Source: Chthoniobacter flavus (lineage in GTDB: Bacteria; Verrucomicrobiota; Verrucomicrobiia; Chthoniobacterales; DYNR01). Taken from it: a DNA stretch of 7,545 nucleotides. The translations under genes were made by a program, and so were the position numbers. The notes beneath the pieces were generated by a model. That model did not search any database, was not told where the DNA came from, and worked only from the letters and a program-made list of their open reading frames with translations. Positions within the stretch are counted from its first letter, which is position 1. The number at the start of each line of letters is the position of its first letter. The DNA lies in NCBI GenBank assembly GCA_020720945.1, contig DYNR01000044.1:1-7545 (forward strand). Reading direction: 5' to 3'. Shown piece by piece: positions 1-6,415 of the stretch.

Positions 1-34
1 GTTGGTGCGTCGCTCGGGGTCGGAGAGAGAGGCT

Positions 35-44
35 GGGGGGGGGG
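35..44 (+). repeat. Homopolymer run of ten G
   Basis: Ten consecutive G follow GGCT and precede ATATAAC. It is the longest G run in the window. It lies outside any supported gene, so its length would not alter a known protein. Such tracts can vary by slippage or be miscounted by sequencing, so the exact length is uncertain. Confidence 0.9.
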
Positions 45-82
45 ATATAACGGCACTCCCGTTCCGATCCACCCGCTATCTC

Positions 83-108
83 TGCGGAATTTCCGCAAAT
101 TGCGGAAA
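83..108. promoter_or_regulatory. Overlapping palindromes built on TGCGGAA (candidate operator or packaging site)
   Basis: TGCGGAA occurs at 83-89, inverted at 91-97 and direct again at 101-107. The first pair forms a 15-base palindrome with one central base. The second pair extends to a perfect 19-base palindrome at 90-108 with nine-base arms and a central A. The two share the middle arm, so as hairpins they would exclude each other. They end 12 bases before the small terminase start. No T-run follows on + and the T-run on - precedes the stem, which argues against a terminator. The symmetry suits a dimeric DNA-binding protein: either a repressor or the small terminase itself, which in many phages binds near its own gene. 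That role is inferred. Confidence 0.55.
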
Positions 109-120
109 AAAGTTTGACAA

Positions 121-747
121 ATGAGCATCGGTGTGGAAACGGAAAAAAAAATCAAAGGGCGTGATCGGCGAGAGGCGGAGATGGTGAAAATGTGCGCGTC
201 ACAATACGGTGTCTCTCCGCGAACCGTGCGGAACTGGCGTGAGATTGGAGATCCCAGATGGAAAAAATTCTGTGATCTCCGCGCAACACAAATCCCTCTC
301 CTAGGTGTAGCCGACGCGAAAACAGATTTCCCGAGTGAGGAGGATGCGGCGGCTCGTCGCTATAATTTTTTGCAAAGCGAAGCCGACCGGCTGATCCAGT
401 CGCAACAGCATGACATTGTCACGCTGCTGCTAAAAAACACGGAGACAGCATACCGGAGTCTTGTTTATGTCCGCGAGGCCCGCCGCAAAAGCGAAATTGA
501 GGGGGGGCGGCTGATCACCGCGGAGGCTTTGGGAGAGATCGTGCGGACGGTCATCGTCCCGCTCAAAGCGGTGCTTGAGTCCCTCCCGAACGATCTGGGA
601 GCCCGTCTCACTCCCGACGATCCGACTCGAGGGTTTGCGGCGGCCGAGGAGTGGTTACACTTGCGGCTGATGCCGCAATACGATTCGTTGCTGGCGGTCT
701 TAGCGACCACGGGGAGGGCGTGCGATGTTGGGTCACAACCTGCTTGA
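121..747 (+). CDS. Terminase small subunit (putative)
   Basis: This 208-residue protein is probably the DNA-recognition subunit of the packaging motor, which binds the packaging site and brings in the large subunit. Residues about 22-42 form a helix-turn-helix-like segment (QYGVSPRTVRNW), typical of small terminases. Residues 75-160 are mostly charged and helical, fitting an oligomerisation region, and the acidic C-terminal part carries an AAEEWLH stretch. It directly precedes the large terminase and overlaps it by 23 bases, suggesting translational coupling. The start is uncertain. ATG 121 has no Shine-Dalgarno and follows TTGACA almost directly. ATG 181 (Met21) has GAGG at 172-175 and would still keep the helix-turn-helix. 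The call rests on the motif and position; the sequence is not close to lambda Nu1 by eye. Confidence 0.8.
   Translation: MSIGVETEKKIKGRDRREAEMVKMCASQYGVSPRTVRNWREIGDPRWKKFCDLRATQIPLLGVADAKTDFPSEEDAAARRYNFLQSEADRLIQSQQHDIVTLLLKNTETAYRSLVYVREARRKSEIEGGRLITAEALGEIVRTVIVPLKAVLESLPNDLGARLTPDDPTRGFAAAEEWLHLRLMPQYDSLLAVLATTGRACDVGSQPA
711..718 (+). promoter_or_regulatory. Strong ribosome binding site for the large terminase
   Basis: GGGGAGGG lies six bases before ATG 725, inside the end of the small terminase gene. It fixes the large terminase start within the overlap. It is the clearest Shine-Dalgarno of any gene start chosen here; most other starts have none. Confidence 0.7.
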
Positions 748-2434
748 CGCACTCAAAATAAAGAAGCCGCCCTCCGTGGTAAAATGGGTGGAAGAGACTC
801 TCCAATTTTCCTCGCGAGTTTCCCCCAACGAACCCGGAGGCGTATCGACGCGGCGGCGGCCTTACATGCGCGAACCACTAGAAAACACTCGCGACTCCAC
901 CATCACGGACGAGATATTTTGTTGGGGAGCGCAAGCGGCGAAGACCGCGCTCGCGATGATCAAGCTTGCGTATCTCATCGAGTGGAGGCCGGGCCCGACT
1001 TTATGGGTAGTTCCGACCGAGTCCTTCGGCCGGTCGTGGAGCGAGACCCGGTGGCAACCTTTCGTCGAGGTCAATCCGATCCTAGCAGCGCACAAGCCGG
1101 ACGACTCCGATCGTTACAAGCTTCTCGAGATGCAATACGACCGAATGAATCTGACGGTGGTCGGCTCCAACAGCCCGTCCGCACTAGCATCCCGGCCGAT
1201 TGCGTACTTGTTTTGCGACGAGGTTTGCAAGTTCGCTCCTGCTTCAAAAAACGAAGCGTCCGCACTCGCGTTAGCCAAGCAACGGACAAAAACTTTTCCC
1301 GCTCCCAAACGAGTTCGCTCTTCGACTCCCACGATTTTAAACGACGAGTTTTGGGACGATTATCTCCTAGGCGATCAGCGCAGATATCATGTTTGTTGTC
1401 CTGATTGCCGCGGCGAATTTGTCTTTGAGATGCAACAAGATACGCTGATCTGGTCAGATCAAGCGAAAGGGAAAGACGGTAGGTGGGACTTAAACAAAGT
1501 CTATGAAACCGCGTATTACCGTTGCCCGCATTGCGGCTTTTCCATCCGCGACGACCACAAGGCAGGGATGCTCCTCGGAGGTGGATGGATTCCTCAAAAC
1601 AGCGACGCAGAGCGAGGAACGAGGAGCTATCATCTCAGCTCATTTTATTCACCAGACGTCACATTTGGGCGGCTCGCAGTCGAGTTTCTCAAAGCAAAAA
1701 AAACCCTCGGCGGCTTGCGGGATTTTCGCAACGGCTGGCTCGCTCTCCCCTACATCGAGTCCGGCAGCGAGGTGTCGCACACGCATCTCACTTTGCGGCA
1801 GGCAGAGTATGATCTGGGTACAGTCCCCGATGGGATCGTTGTGCAGGACATCGTTCTCGGGGCCGATGTCCAGCAGGCCTTCGTCAATTATGTCGTCCGC
1901 GCTTTTTGCGAAAACGGCAATAGCTTCCTACTCTCCTACGGCCGCGTTTCCGGCGTTGACGATCTGGTCGAGATTGGTTGTACATCTTCCTACCGCATCG
2001 GTGGAGCCGACCGAAAAATAGACATTGGGCTTGTCGATTCCGGCTATCTGCCGGAGCACGTTTATCGCGCGTGCTTGGCTGCGATGCGTCGCGGATTTCG
2101 CCTGGTCCCAAGCAAAGGCTCCGGCGAAAAATTCCTCACCCGCCCGGTCCGATCCACCGATATCCACATCGGTAAAACCACCTACCACGATTCCCTCATC
2201 ATCTACTCCGACAACGATTTCAAAAGGCTCCTCTACATCGAGTCCATCAAAAACCAAAACAGCAAATGGTGGATTCCGCGGACCGTTGGGAGCGATTACA
2301 CCGAGGAGATGTTGCGCGAGCATCTAGTCACCGACAAGCTCGACCGTGTCGTTTGGAAACGCTTCGGGGCCAATCACTATGCGGATGCCGAGAAGCTCTG
2401 TTTGGTAGTCCGCTACCAGTCGCGCGGCGGGTAA
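725..2434 (+). CDS. Terminase large subunit, GpA family
   Basis: This 569-residue packaging motor hydrolyses ATP to pump DNA through the portal and cuts concatemers. The N-terminal ATPase has a Walker A-like WGAQAAKT at 67-74, a Walker B segment ending in Asp165-Glu166 (IAYLFCDE), and SSTPT at 199-203 in the position of the coupling motif. A zinc-binding insertion follows, with CCPDC at 224-228 and CPHC at 267-270, as is common in GpA-type terminases. The C-terminal nuclease shows the expected acidic residues: Asp381 (GADVQ), Asp438 (VDSG) and Asp554 (NHYADAE). Its length and domain order fit the family, which includes lambda gpA. The Walker A-like loop has Ala where relatives usually have Gly (SAQxGKT). 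It overlaps the small terminase and is followed 24 bases later by the next gene. Confidence 0.96.
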   Translation: MLGHNLLDALKIKKPPSVVKWVEETLQFSSRVSPNEPGGVSTRRRPYMREPLENTRDSTITDEIFCWGAQAAKTALAMIKLAYLIEWRPGPTLWVVPTESFGRSWSETRWQPFVEVNPILAAHKPDDSDRYKLLEMQYDRMNLTVVGSNSPSALASRPIAYLFCDEVCKFAPASKNEASALALAKQRTKTFPAPKRVRSSTPTILNDEFWDDYLLGDQRRYHVCCPDCRGEFVFEMQQDTLIWSDQAKGKDGRWDLNKVYETAYYRCPHCGFSIRDDHKAGMLLGGGWIPQNSDAERGTRSYHLSSFYSPDVTFGRLAVEFLKAKKTLGGLRDFRNGWLALPYIESGSEVSHTHLTLRQAEYDLGTVPDGIVVQDIVLGADVQQAFVNYVVRAFCENGNSFLLSYGRVSGVDDLVEIGCTSSYRIGGADRKIDIGLVDSGYLPEHVYRACLAAMRRGFRLVPSKGSGEKFLTRPVRSTDIHIGKTTYHDSLIIYSDNDFKRLLYIESIKNQNSKWWIPRTVGSDYTEEMLREHLVTDKLDRVVWKRFGANHYADAEKLCLVVRYQSRGG

Positions 2435-2436
2435 AA

Positions 2437-2458
2437 TTCGACACCACCTCATTAGGAT
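2437..2458 (+). promoter_or_regulatory. Short leader with TTCGACA before the gpW-position gene
   Basis: The gap starts with TTCGACA (2437-2443) just after the large terminase stop and ends with AGGA, one base from the ATG and too close for a normal Shine-Dalgarno. It resembles the leader at 4244-4266: in both a TTYGACA directly follows the TAA stop, CACCT comes next, and the ATG follows after 15-16 bases. No -10 box is seen at a usual distance, so a promoter is not claimed. Confidence 0.3.
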
Positions 2459-2782
2459 ATGTCCCAATTCGCAGACGCGCTCATGCACTACCGCATCAGG
2501 TTTCCCAACATCGAATCCCTCGGGGCTGGCTCACCTCCCGCCCGATGGGCGAAGGAATACGAGGCCGTTTCCGGTGTTGCGTTCGCACCCGTCCTGCTCA
2601 CCACACACTCCGAAGACGGTCGTTCCGCTTCCGGCCAAGCAGCGTTTTCCTCGCAGTCAAAAATCCGTGCGCTCGTTGCGCGCCGGGCAGAGCTAGACAC
2701 AGATTTCGCCGCCACCATCGCCTCCCCTCCCCCTCAGATCGGCGGTCAAGTACGGGGCAGCGTCATCCGTTTCGGCCACTAA
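2459..2782 (+). CDS. Small protein in the gpW position (possible head-tail connector)
   Basis: I do not recognise this 107-residue protein by sequence. It lies between the large terminase and the portal, where lambda-like phages carry the short head-completion protein gpW. Its C-terminal half loosely recalls gpW: a charged helix (IRALVARRAELDTDFA, about 69-84), a Pro-rich turn and a basic glycine-rich end. It is longer than lambda gpW (68 residues). The N-terminal 60 residues are Ala/Ser-rich, with an ARWAKEYEAVSG segment and no signal peptide or membrane span. Spacing on both sides is short (24 and 17 bases), which supports it as a real gene in the operon. Function is inferred from position only. 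Confidence 0.75.
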   Translation: MSQFADALMHYRIRFPNIESLGAGSPPARWAKEYEAVSGVAFAPVLLTTHSEDGRSASGQAAFSSQSKIRALVARRAELDTDFAATIASPPPQIGGQVRGSVIRFGH

Positions 2783-2799
2783 AAAACAAAGCAAAAAAA
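2783..2799 (+). promoter_or_regulatory. A-rich leader before the portal start
   Basis: The 17 bases between the preceding stop and ATG 2800 are almost all A, with no Shine-Dalgarno (AAAACAAAGCAAAAAAA). A-rich unstructured leaders can support initiation in bacteria that rely little on Shine-Dalgarno pairing. The portal is needed in only about twelve copies per virion. Confidence 0.4.
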
Positions 2800-4242
2800 A
2801 TGTCAGAACACGCATTCGACGCGGCCCGCCGCACAGGCTTCCGCGGGTGGTTTTGGTTTCCCTCCCTCGATCCAGACGAGCAGTTACCCCCCGCGTCCCG
2901 CACCGTTATCTCGCAGAAAGTCAACTGGTTATACAACAACATCGACTCCATTCGCGTTGTCATAGATGCGCTCACCCTCGAAGAAGTCGATACTGGTATC
3001 TGGCCAAAAGCGGCCACTTCCGATCCCGCTTTCAACCGTCTTGCTACAGAGCTTTTTCACAATACCGCATCCGATCCCCGCTTCTTCGATGTCGCGGAAA
3101 AAGAGAGCTATTACTCCGCGCAGTGGGCCATCCGGCGAAACATGATGATGCACGGAGAGCTCTTCGCGCAGCTCGTCCGCTCGGAGGACACAGGCTCGGC
3201 CCGCGTCAATTTTATCCCCCCTTGGCGGATCGGGTCCCCCGTCGGAGACGATTCCGGCACAGACGGCGTTATCACGGGAAAACTCGGCGCACCCATCTAC
3301 TATCAGGTCATCGATTCCCATCGGCGGCTCGTCAAAAAACTCCCTGCTTCCGATGTGCTAGTTTTCCGCGAGAGGTCTTGGGTGGGGCAGACTCGGAGCA
3401 TTTCCCCGCTCGCTCCAGTCGTCCGCAAGATGCTGAGTTTAGACGAGATCGAGCGGGCCGAGGCGGCAGGAGTATTGCTTCGCACACGGCTCGCGTTCGC
3501 GGTCGAGCACCGCGAGGGGGACGACGGTGGTCCCACATTGCTACCCTCCGCAAACGCGGTCGAAAAAATCGACAACGGTGACAACACCCATACCCTCGTC
3601 CAAAAAATCGTCACCGATGGCGGAGAGGTAGAGGTTGCAGACCTCCCCAACGGCCGTTCCCTCCGCGTCATCGAATCGCAAAAAGGCAGCGGTGCAAGCG
3701 AGTTTCTCAAGTGGGTTTTGTCCGGGCTCGGCAATGTCACACTCTATCCCAATAACTATGTTTTCGACATTGCGGGAATCGGGCAAGGCACGGTTTATCG
3801 CGGGGTCCAACGCCGCGTCCAGCGCGTAAAAAACACCGTCCGGCAGTTTTACCTCATCCCCCAATTTTGCTCCTACTATTATAGATTTTGGCTATGGCAG
3901 AGGATTGCATCGGGAGCGTTCGCATCCGTCCCCGAGGACTGGTGGCGCGTCCGGCACATTTGTCCAGCGGATGATTCCGTTGATGTTGGGCGCGAGGGGA
4001 GGCTCTACGATGCACGCGTGGATTCCGGAAAAATGTCCCCCGATGTTTACCACGGGATGAACGGTGAAGATGCGGAAGACGTTGAGGACGAGATCATTGC
4101 AGCAACCGTCCGCAGGCTCAAAAAAATCGCGGCAGCAAAAAAAGAGCATCCCGAGATTTCCGATTCCCTCGGTTACGACACCATTTTCCGTACCGCAAGT
4201 CCAGTCAGCATCGACCCGATTTTAGACGATCCGGAAAAATAA
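2800..4242 (+). CDS. Portal protein, lambda gpB-like family
   Basis: The 480-residue portal subunit forms the dodecameric ring at one capsid vertex through which DNA enters and leaves, and to which terminase and connectors dock. Family-like features are an N-terminal helix with NWLYNNIDSIRVVIDAL (42-58), MMHGELFAQ (116-124), a VLVFRERSWVGQTRS stretch (186-200) leading into ISPLAPVVRKM, and a C-terminal DARVDSGKMSPDVY block (404-417) followed by an acidic GEDAEDVEDEI, as in lambda-type portals. The reading frame is open upstream to 2266, but that part overlaps two other genes. ATG 2800 starts a protein of normal family length just after the preceding stop. The basic tail (RRLKKIAAAKK, 438-448) lies near runs of seven A at 4120-4126 and 4137-4143. 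Confidence 0.92.
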   Translation: MSEHAFDAARRTGFRGWFWFPSLDPDEQLPPASRTVISQKVNWLYNNIDSIRVVIDALTLEEVDTGIWPKAATSDPAFNRLATELFHNTASDPRFFDVAEKESYYSAQWAIRRNMMMHGELFAQLVRSEDTGSARVNFIPPWRIGSPVGDDSGTDGVITGKLGAPIYYQVIDSHRRLVKKLPASDVLVFRERSWVGQTRSISPLAPVVRKMLSLDEIERAEAAGVLLRTRLAFAVEHREGDDGGPTLLPSANAVEKIDNGDNTHTLVQKIVTDGGEVEVADLPNGRSLRVIESQKGSGASEFLKWVLSGLGNVTLYPNNYVFDIAGIGQGTVYRGVQRRVQRVKNTVRQFYLIPQFCSYYYRFWLWQRIASGAFASVPEDWWRVRHICPADDSVDVGREGRLYDARVDSGKMSPDVYHGMNGEDAEDVEDEIIAATVRRLKKIAAAKKEHPEISDSLGYDTIFRTASPVSIDPILDDPEK

Positions 4243-4243
4243 A

Positions 4244-4266
4244 TTTGACATCTCACCTTTATCGAA
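4244..4266 (+). promoter_or_regulatory. Short leader with TTTGACA before the protease gene
   Basis: TTTGACA (4244-4250) follows the portal stop by one base and lies 16 bases before the protease ATG. No Shine-Dalgarno is visible. TTGACA matches a sigma-70 -35 box, but no -10 box lies at 16-18 bases, so a promoter here is weakly supported. The arrangement is like that at 2437-2458. Confidence 0.3.
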
Positions 4267-5277
4267 ATGAACAAAAGTTGGTATCACATCCGCTCGCTCG
4301 CAGGCACAGAAGAAACCCAAATTTCGATCCACGATGAGATCGGGTATTTCGGGATTTCCGCAAAACAATTTGTCGAGGAACTAGCAAAAGTCCCTCCCAC
4401 AAACCACATCTCCCTCTCCATCAATTCCCCCGGAGGATCAGTCTTCGAGGGGAATCTGATCTACAACGCACTCCGGCGGCACGGGGGTGGAGTCACCGTC
4501 CAGATCGAGGCTCTAGCTGCGTCCATTGCGTCCGTCATCGCGCTCGCAGGCAGTCCCGTTGCCATCTCCGCAAACGGTTTTTACATGATCCACAATCCAA
4601 TTAACGTCGTCATCGGGGATGCGGCCGAGATGGAAAAACAGGCCAGCTTGCTCAAAAAAATCTCCACCGACATGGCGGCAATTTACTCTGCAAAAACGGG
4701 GATCGAAGAGGCTGAGATCGTTGCAATGATGGATGCGGAGACTTACCTATCAGCGCAAGAGGCTTTGGACAAAGGCTTTGTGGACGAGATTACGGACGCT
4801 CTCCCCGAGCCCCGGCGGGTGGCATTCGCACCAGCATCCTTTGCTTTCCGCAATCCCCCGCAAAACATTGCGGCCCTTTTGCAAACACACGCAGAAGACG
4901 AAGGGGAAGACGAAAACCAGAGCGGTCCCGCAGCACAAGCACACGAGAAACTCGTTGCCATCCTCGCCGAGCGCGACACTCTCAAGGCAGGCCTCGCCGC
5001 GGCGCAAAACCAACTTTCCGAGGTGCAGGCAAAACTCACCGCCGCATCCGCCGCAGAAAAATCCGCGGTCCGGCAACGCGACTTGCTCGCAAAATTCGCA
5101 CGCACTTTGGGAGTCTCTTCGCTCGATGCAATCCCCTCCGAGCCCAACGAAGAAAACGCTCAACCAGCCGATCCTCTCGCGCAGTGGCAGGAGTTAAGCG
5201 GCTCCGCAAAAACAGAATTTTACTTCAAAAACCGGGCGGCGATCCTCGCAAAAACCCGCTCCGGAACCAATCAATAA
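4267..5277 (+). CDS. Head maturation protease (ClpP-like) with scaffold-like C-terminal region
   Basis: A 336-residue serine protease of the ClpP/S14 fold that probably cleaves scaffold and capsid sequences inside the procapsid, so that the shell can expand and DNA can enter. The catalytic triad is readable: Ser86 in EALAASIAS, His109 in YMIHNP, and Asp156 before ETYLSAQEALDKG. INSPGGSVFEGN (52-63) matches the ClpP substrate-groove region. After about residue 200 the protein changes to an acidic linker (209-217), then an Ala/Glu/Lys-rich probable coiled coil (about 225-275), then a polar tail. This resembles lambda gpC, whose C-terminal part overlaps the scaffold Nu3. An internal start giving a separate scaffold is possible but not evident. 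It lies between portal and capsid genes, as expected. Confidence 0.93.
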   Translation: MNKSWYHIRSLAGTEETQISIHDEIGYFGISAKQFVEELAKVPPTNHISLSINSPGGSVFEGNLIYNALRRHGGGVTVQIEALAASIASVIALAGSPVAISANGFYMIHNPINVVIGDAAEMEKQASLLKKISTDMAAIYSAKTGIEEAEIVAMMDAETYLSAQEALDKGFVDEITDALPEPRRVAFAPASFAFRNPPQNIAALLQTHAEDEGEDENQSGPAAQAHEKLVAILAERDTLKAGLAAAQNQLSEVQAKLTAASAAEKSAVRQRDLLAKFARTLGVSSLDAIPSEPNEENAQPADPLAQWQELSGSAKTEFYFKNRAAILAKTRSGTNQ

Positions 5278-5320
5278 ACAGCGAGAAAAAACCAAACATC
5301 ACACTTAACGACAAACACTT
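5278..5320 (+). promoter_or_regulatory. Leader of the major capsid gene
   Basis: This 43-base gap is the longest between genes after the first start. It is rich in A and C, with no Shine-Dalgarno near the ATG and no clear hairpin. AACGACA lies at 5307-5313, and the gap ends in ACTT directly before ATGG, an ending shared with the putative start at 7511. No decoration-protein gene fits here. Confidence 0.3.
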
Positions 5321-6214
5321 ATGGCCAACACATTACCCAACCAGATTGACATTTTTCTCACCGAAGCAATCAGCGCGTTCACGGATGCGATTGTTCCTCT
5401 CCGCGCATTTTCCACCGTTTTTCACAGCCTTCCCTTACGCGGAAGCGACAAAGCGCAAGTCCCCTATTTTCCCCTCGCAACCACGGCGACTCGGGATTTC
5501 AGCGGGGCCTATGTAGTGGACGACAGCGCAGCCTCCACAAAGGAAGTCACGGTCAACAAACGCAAATACCAGAGCCTCGGATTTACCTCAAAGGAGCTGG
5601 CACGCAATCCCGATTTGGACATCGTTTCCATCGCGAGGATGAAAGCACAAAAACTGGCCGAGGATGTCCTCGCCGACATTTTCAGCCTGGTCACGGCGGC
5701 AAATTACGGGGCGGCTTTGACCCCCGTTCTCGCATCCGCGTTCGACTCCGATTCCGTCATCGACATCAGCGGCCTTCTCCGTGCAGCCAAGTGGCCCCGC
5801 ATGGGTAACAGCTTGATCATCGACACGACCTACGAGACAAATTTGCTCAAGGACAACGACATCAAGGGCTCCGTCACAGCCGGCACCTCGACAGGGATTC
5901 GCGCCGCATCCGTCCCGCAAATTGCCGGGCTCGATTTTATCGGAACCAATCTCGTTCCCAGCAACGCTGAAAACCTAGTGGGTATGGCCGTCCATCCCTC
6001 CTCCATCCTCGTCGCATTCGCGCCCATCCCCATGGCCGAAGCTGGTTTGCGGACAGGCACTTATGCAGTTTCCTCGCCGAACGCCGATGGCCTCGTTCTC
6101 GAGTTCCGCGAGTTTTTCGACCACACGAATGACCGGCTTGTCAGCATCATCGAGTGCAACTACGGCTTCGGAAAAGGAGAGACCGCAGGACTCAAACGCA
6201 TCGTCTCGGCGTAA
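5321..6214 (+). CDS. Major capsid protein, probably HK97 fold
   Basis: The 297-residue protein is probably the main shell subunit. Support comes from its place after the portal and protease, a normal length, and a capsid-like pattern. The N-terminal part is helical (EAISAFTDAIVPLRAFSTVF, 15-34). Residues about 45-85 are polar and beta-rich and could be the extended E-loop (VPYFPLATTATRDFSGAY). A long helix follows, with ARMKAQKLAEDVLADIF (105-121). The C-terminal part has VPQIAGLDFIGTN (198-210) and a hydrophobic strand with SSILVAFAPIPMAEAG (227-242), typical of the axial domain of HK97-like coats. No long N-terminal scaffold (delta) domain is seen, consistent with scaffolding being supplied by the protease polypeptide. 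Its stop overlaps the next start as TAATG. Confidence 0.87.
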   Translation: MANTLPNQIDIFLTEAISAFTDAIVPLRAFSTVFHSLPLRGSDKAQVPYFPLATTATRDFSGAYVVDDSAASTKEVTVNKRKYQSLGFTSKELARNPDLDIVSIARMKAQKLAEDVLADIFSLVTAANYGAALTPVLASAFDSDSVIDISGLLRAAKWPRMGNSLIIDTTYETNLLKDNDIKGSVTAGTSTGIRAASVPQIAGLDFIGTNLVPSNAENLVGMAVHPSSILVAFAPIPMAEAGLRTGTYAVSSPNADGLVLEFREFFDHTNDRLVSIIECNYGFGKGETAGLKRIVSA

Positions 6215-6405
6215 TGCGCACAGCAATCACAGTCGGGAAAAAAGCGGGGAAGTGGGTGGTTTTGGCAGATCCATCCGTCCCCGTCACCGCACAAGTTTCC
6301 GCATTCCGCGCAGCAAAAGCGGCAGCCGCATTACCGTCTGGCTGCGAGGAGATGCACCTTTTTTTCAGCGGGCGCGAGTCCGCGAAAAAAATGAAAACAG
6401 GATAG
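6214..6405 (+). CDS. Small protein of unknown function after the capsid gene
   Basis: A 63-residue basic protein that I do not recognise. Its ATG shares one base with the capsid stop (TAATG), pointing to coupled translation. No Shine-Dalgarno is seen at a useful distance. The sequence begins MRTAITVGKKAGKWVVL, followed by a Pro/Val turn, an Ala-rich helix (SAFRAAKAAAALP, about 29-41) and HLFFSGRESAKKMK at the end. There is no signal peptide or membrane span. Its position matches where lambda-like phages carry small head-completion genes such as FI, but there is no sequence support for that. The tight overlap and the fit between the capsid gene and the following gene favour a real gene. An in-frame ATG at 6154 lies inside the capsid gene and is less likely. 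Confidence 0.68.
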   Translation: MRTAITVGKKAGKWVVLADPSVPVTAQVSAFRAAKAAAALPSGCEEMHLFFSGRESAKKMKTG

Positions 6406-6415
6406 GTAGAGCAAG

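Larger units (their letters stand above)
1..120. other. Leader region upstream of the terminase genes, no supported gene
   Basis: No coding region can be supported here. Two forward frames are open from the window edge, to a TGA at 115-117 and a TGA at 122-124, so the end of an upstream gene cannot be excluded. Neither translation looks protein-like: both pass through a G-run and the palindromes. The visible contents are a run of ten G, a TATAAC hexamer at 46-51 without a convincing -35 partner, two overlapping palindromes at 83-108, and TTGACA at 114-119. This is the usual position for a packaging-initiation site or late-gene control region. Confidence 0.5.

Noticed and set aside
83..108. 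Palindromes as a transcription terminator
   Set aside because: There is no T-run after the stem on +, and on - the T-run comes before the stem rather than after.
1..117. End of an upstream gene
   Set aside because: Two frames are open, but the translations are low-complexity around the G-run and cross the palindromes; there is not enough sequence to support a gene.
1503..2021. Alternative + frame of 172 codons inside the large terminase
   Set aside because: It lies under the zinc-finger and nuclease coding region and has a Ser/Arg-rich composition typical of a shadow frame.
2266..2799. Upstream extension of the portal reading frame
   Set aside because: It overlaps the large terminase and the gpW-position gene over its length, its translation is Arg/Pro-rich and unlike a portal, and ATG 2800 gives a normal family length.
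2929..3321. Minus-strand open frames, including a 130-codon one inside the portal gene
   Set aside because: All long minus-strand frames lie inside strongly supported + genes, have no recognisable motifs and are explained by codon bias.
4120..4143. Two runs of seven A near the portal end as a programmed frameshift site
   Set aside because: The frame reads C AAA AAA A rather than a classic X XXY YYZ slip site, and no useful alternative product follows. The runs are explained by AAA lysine codons.
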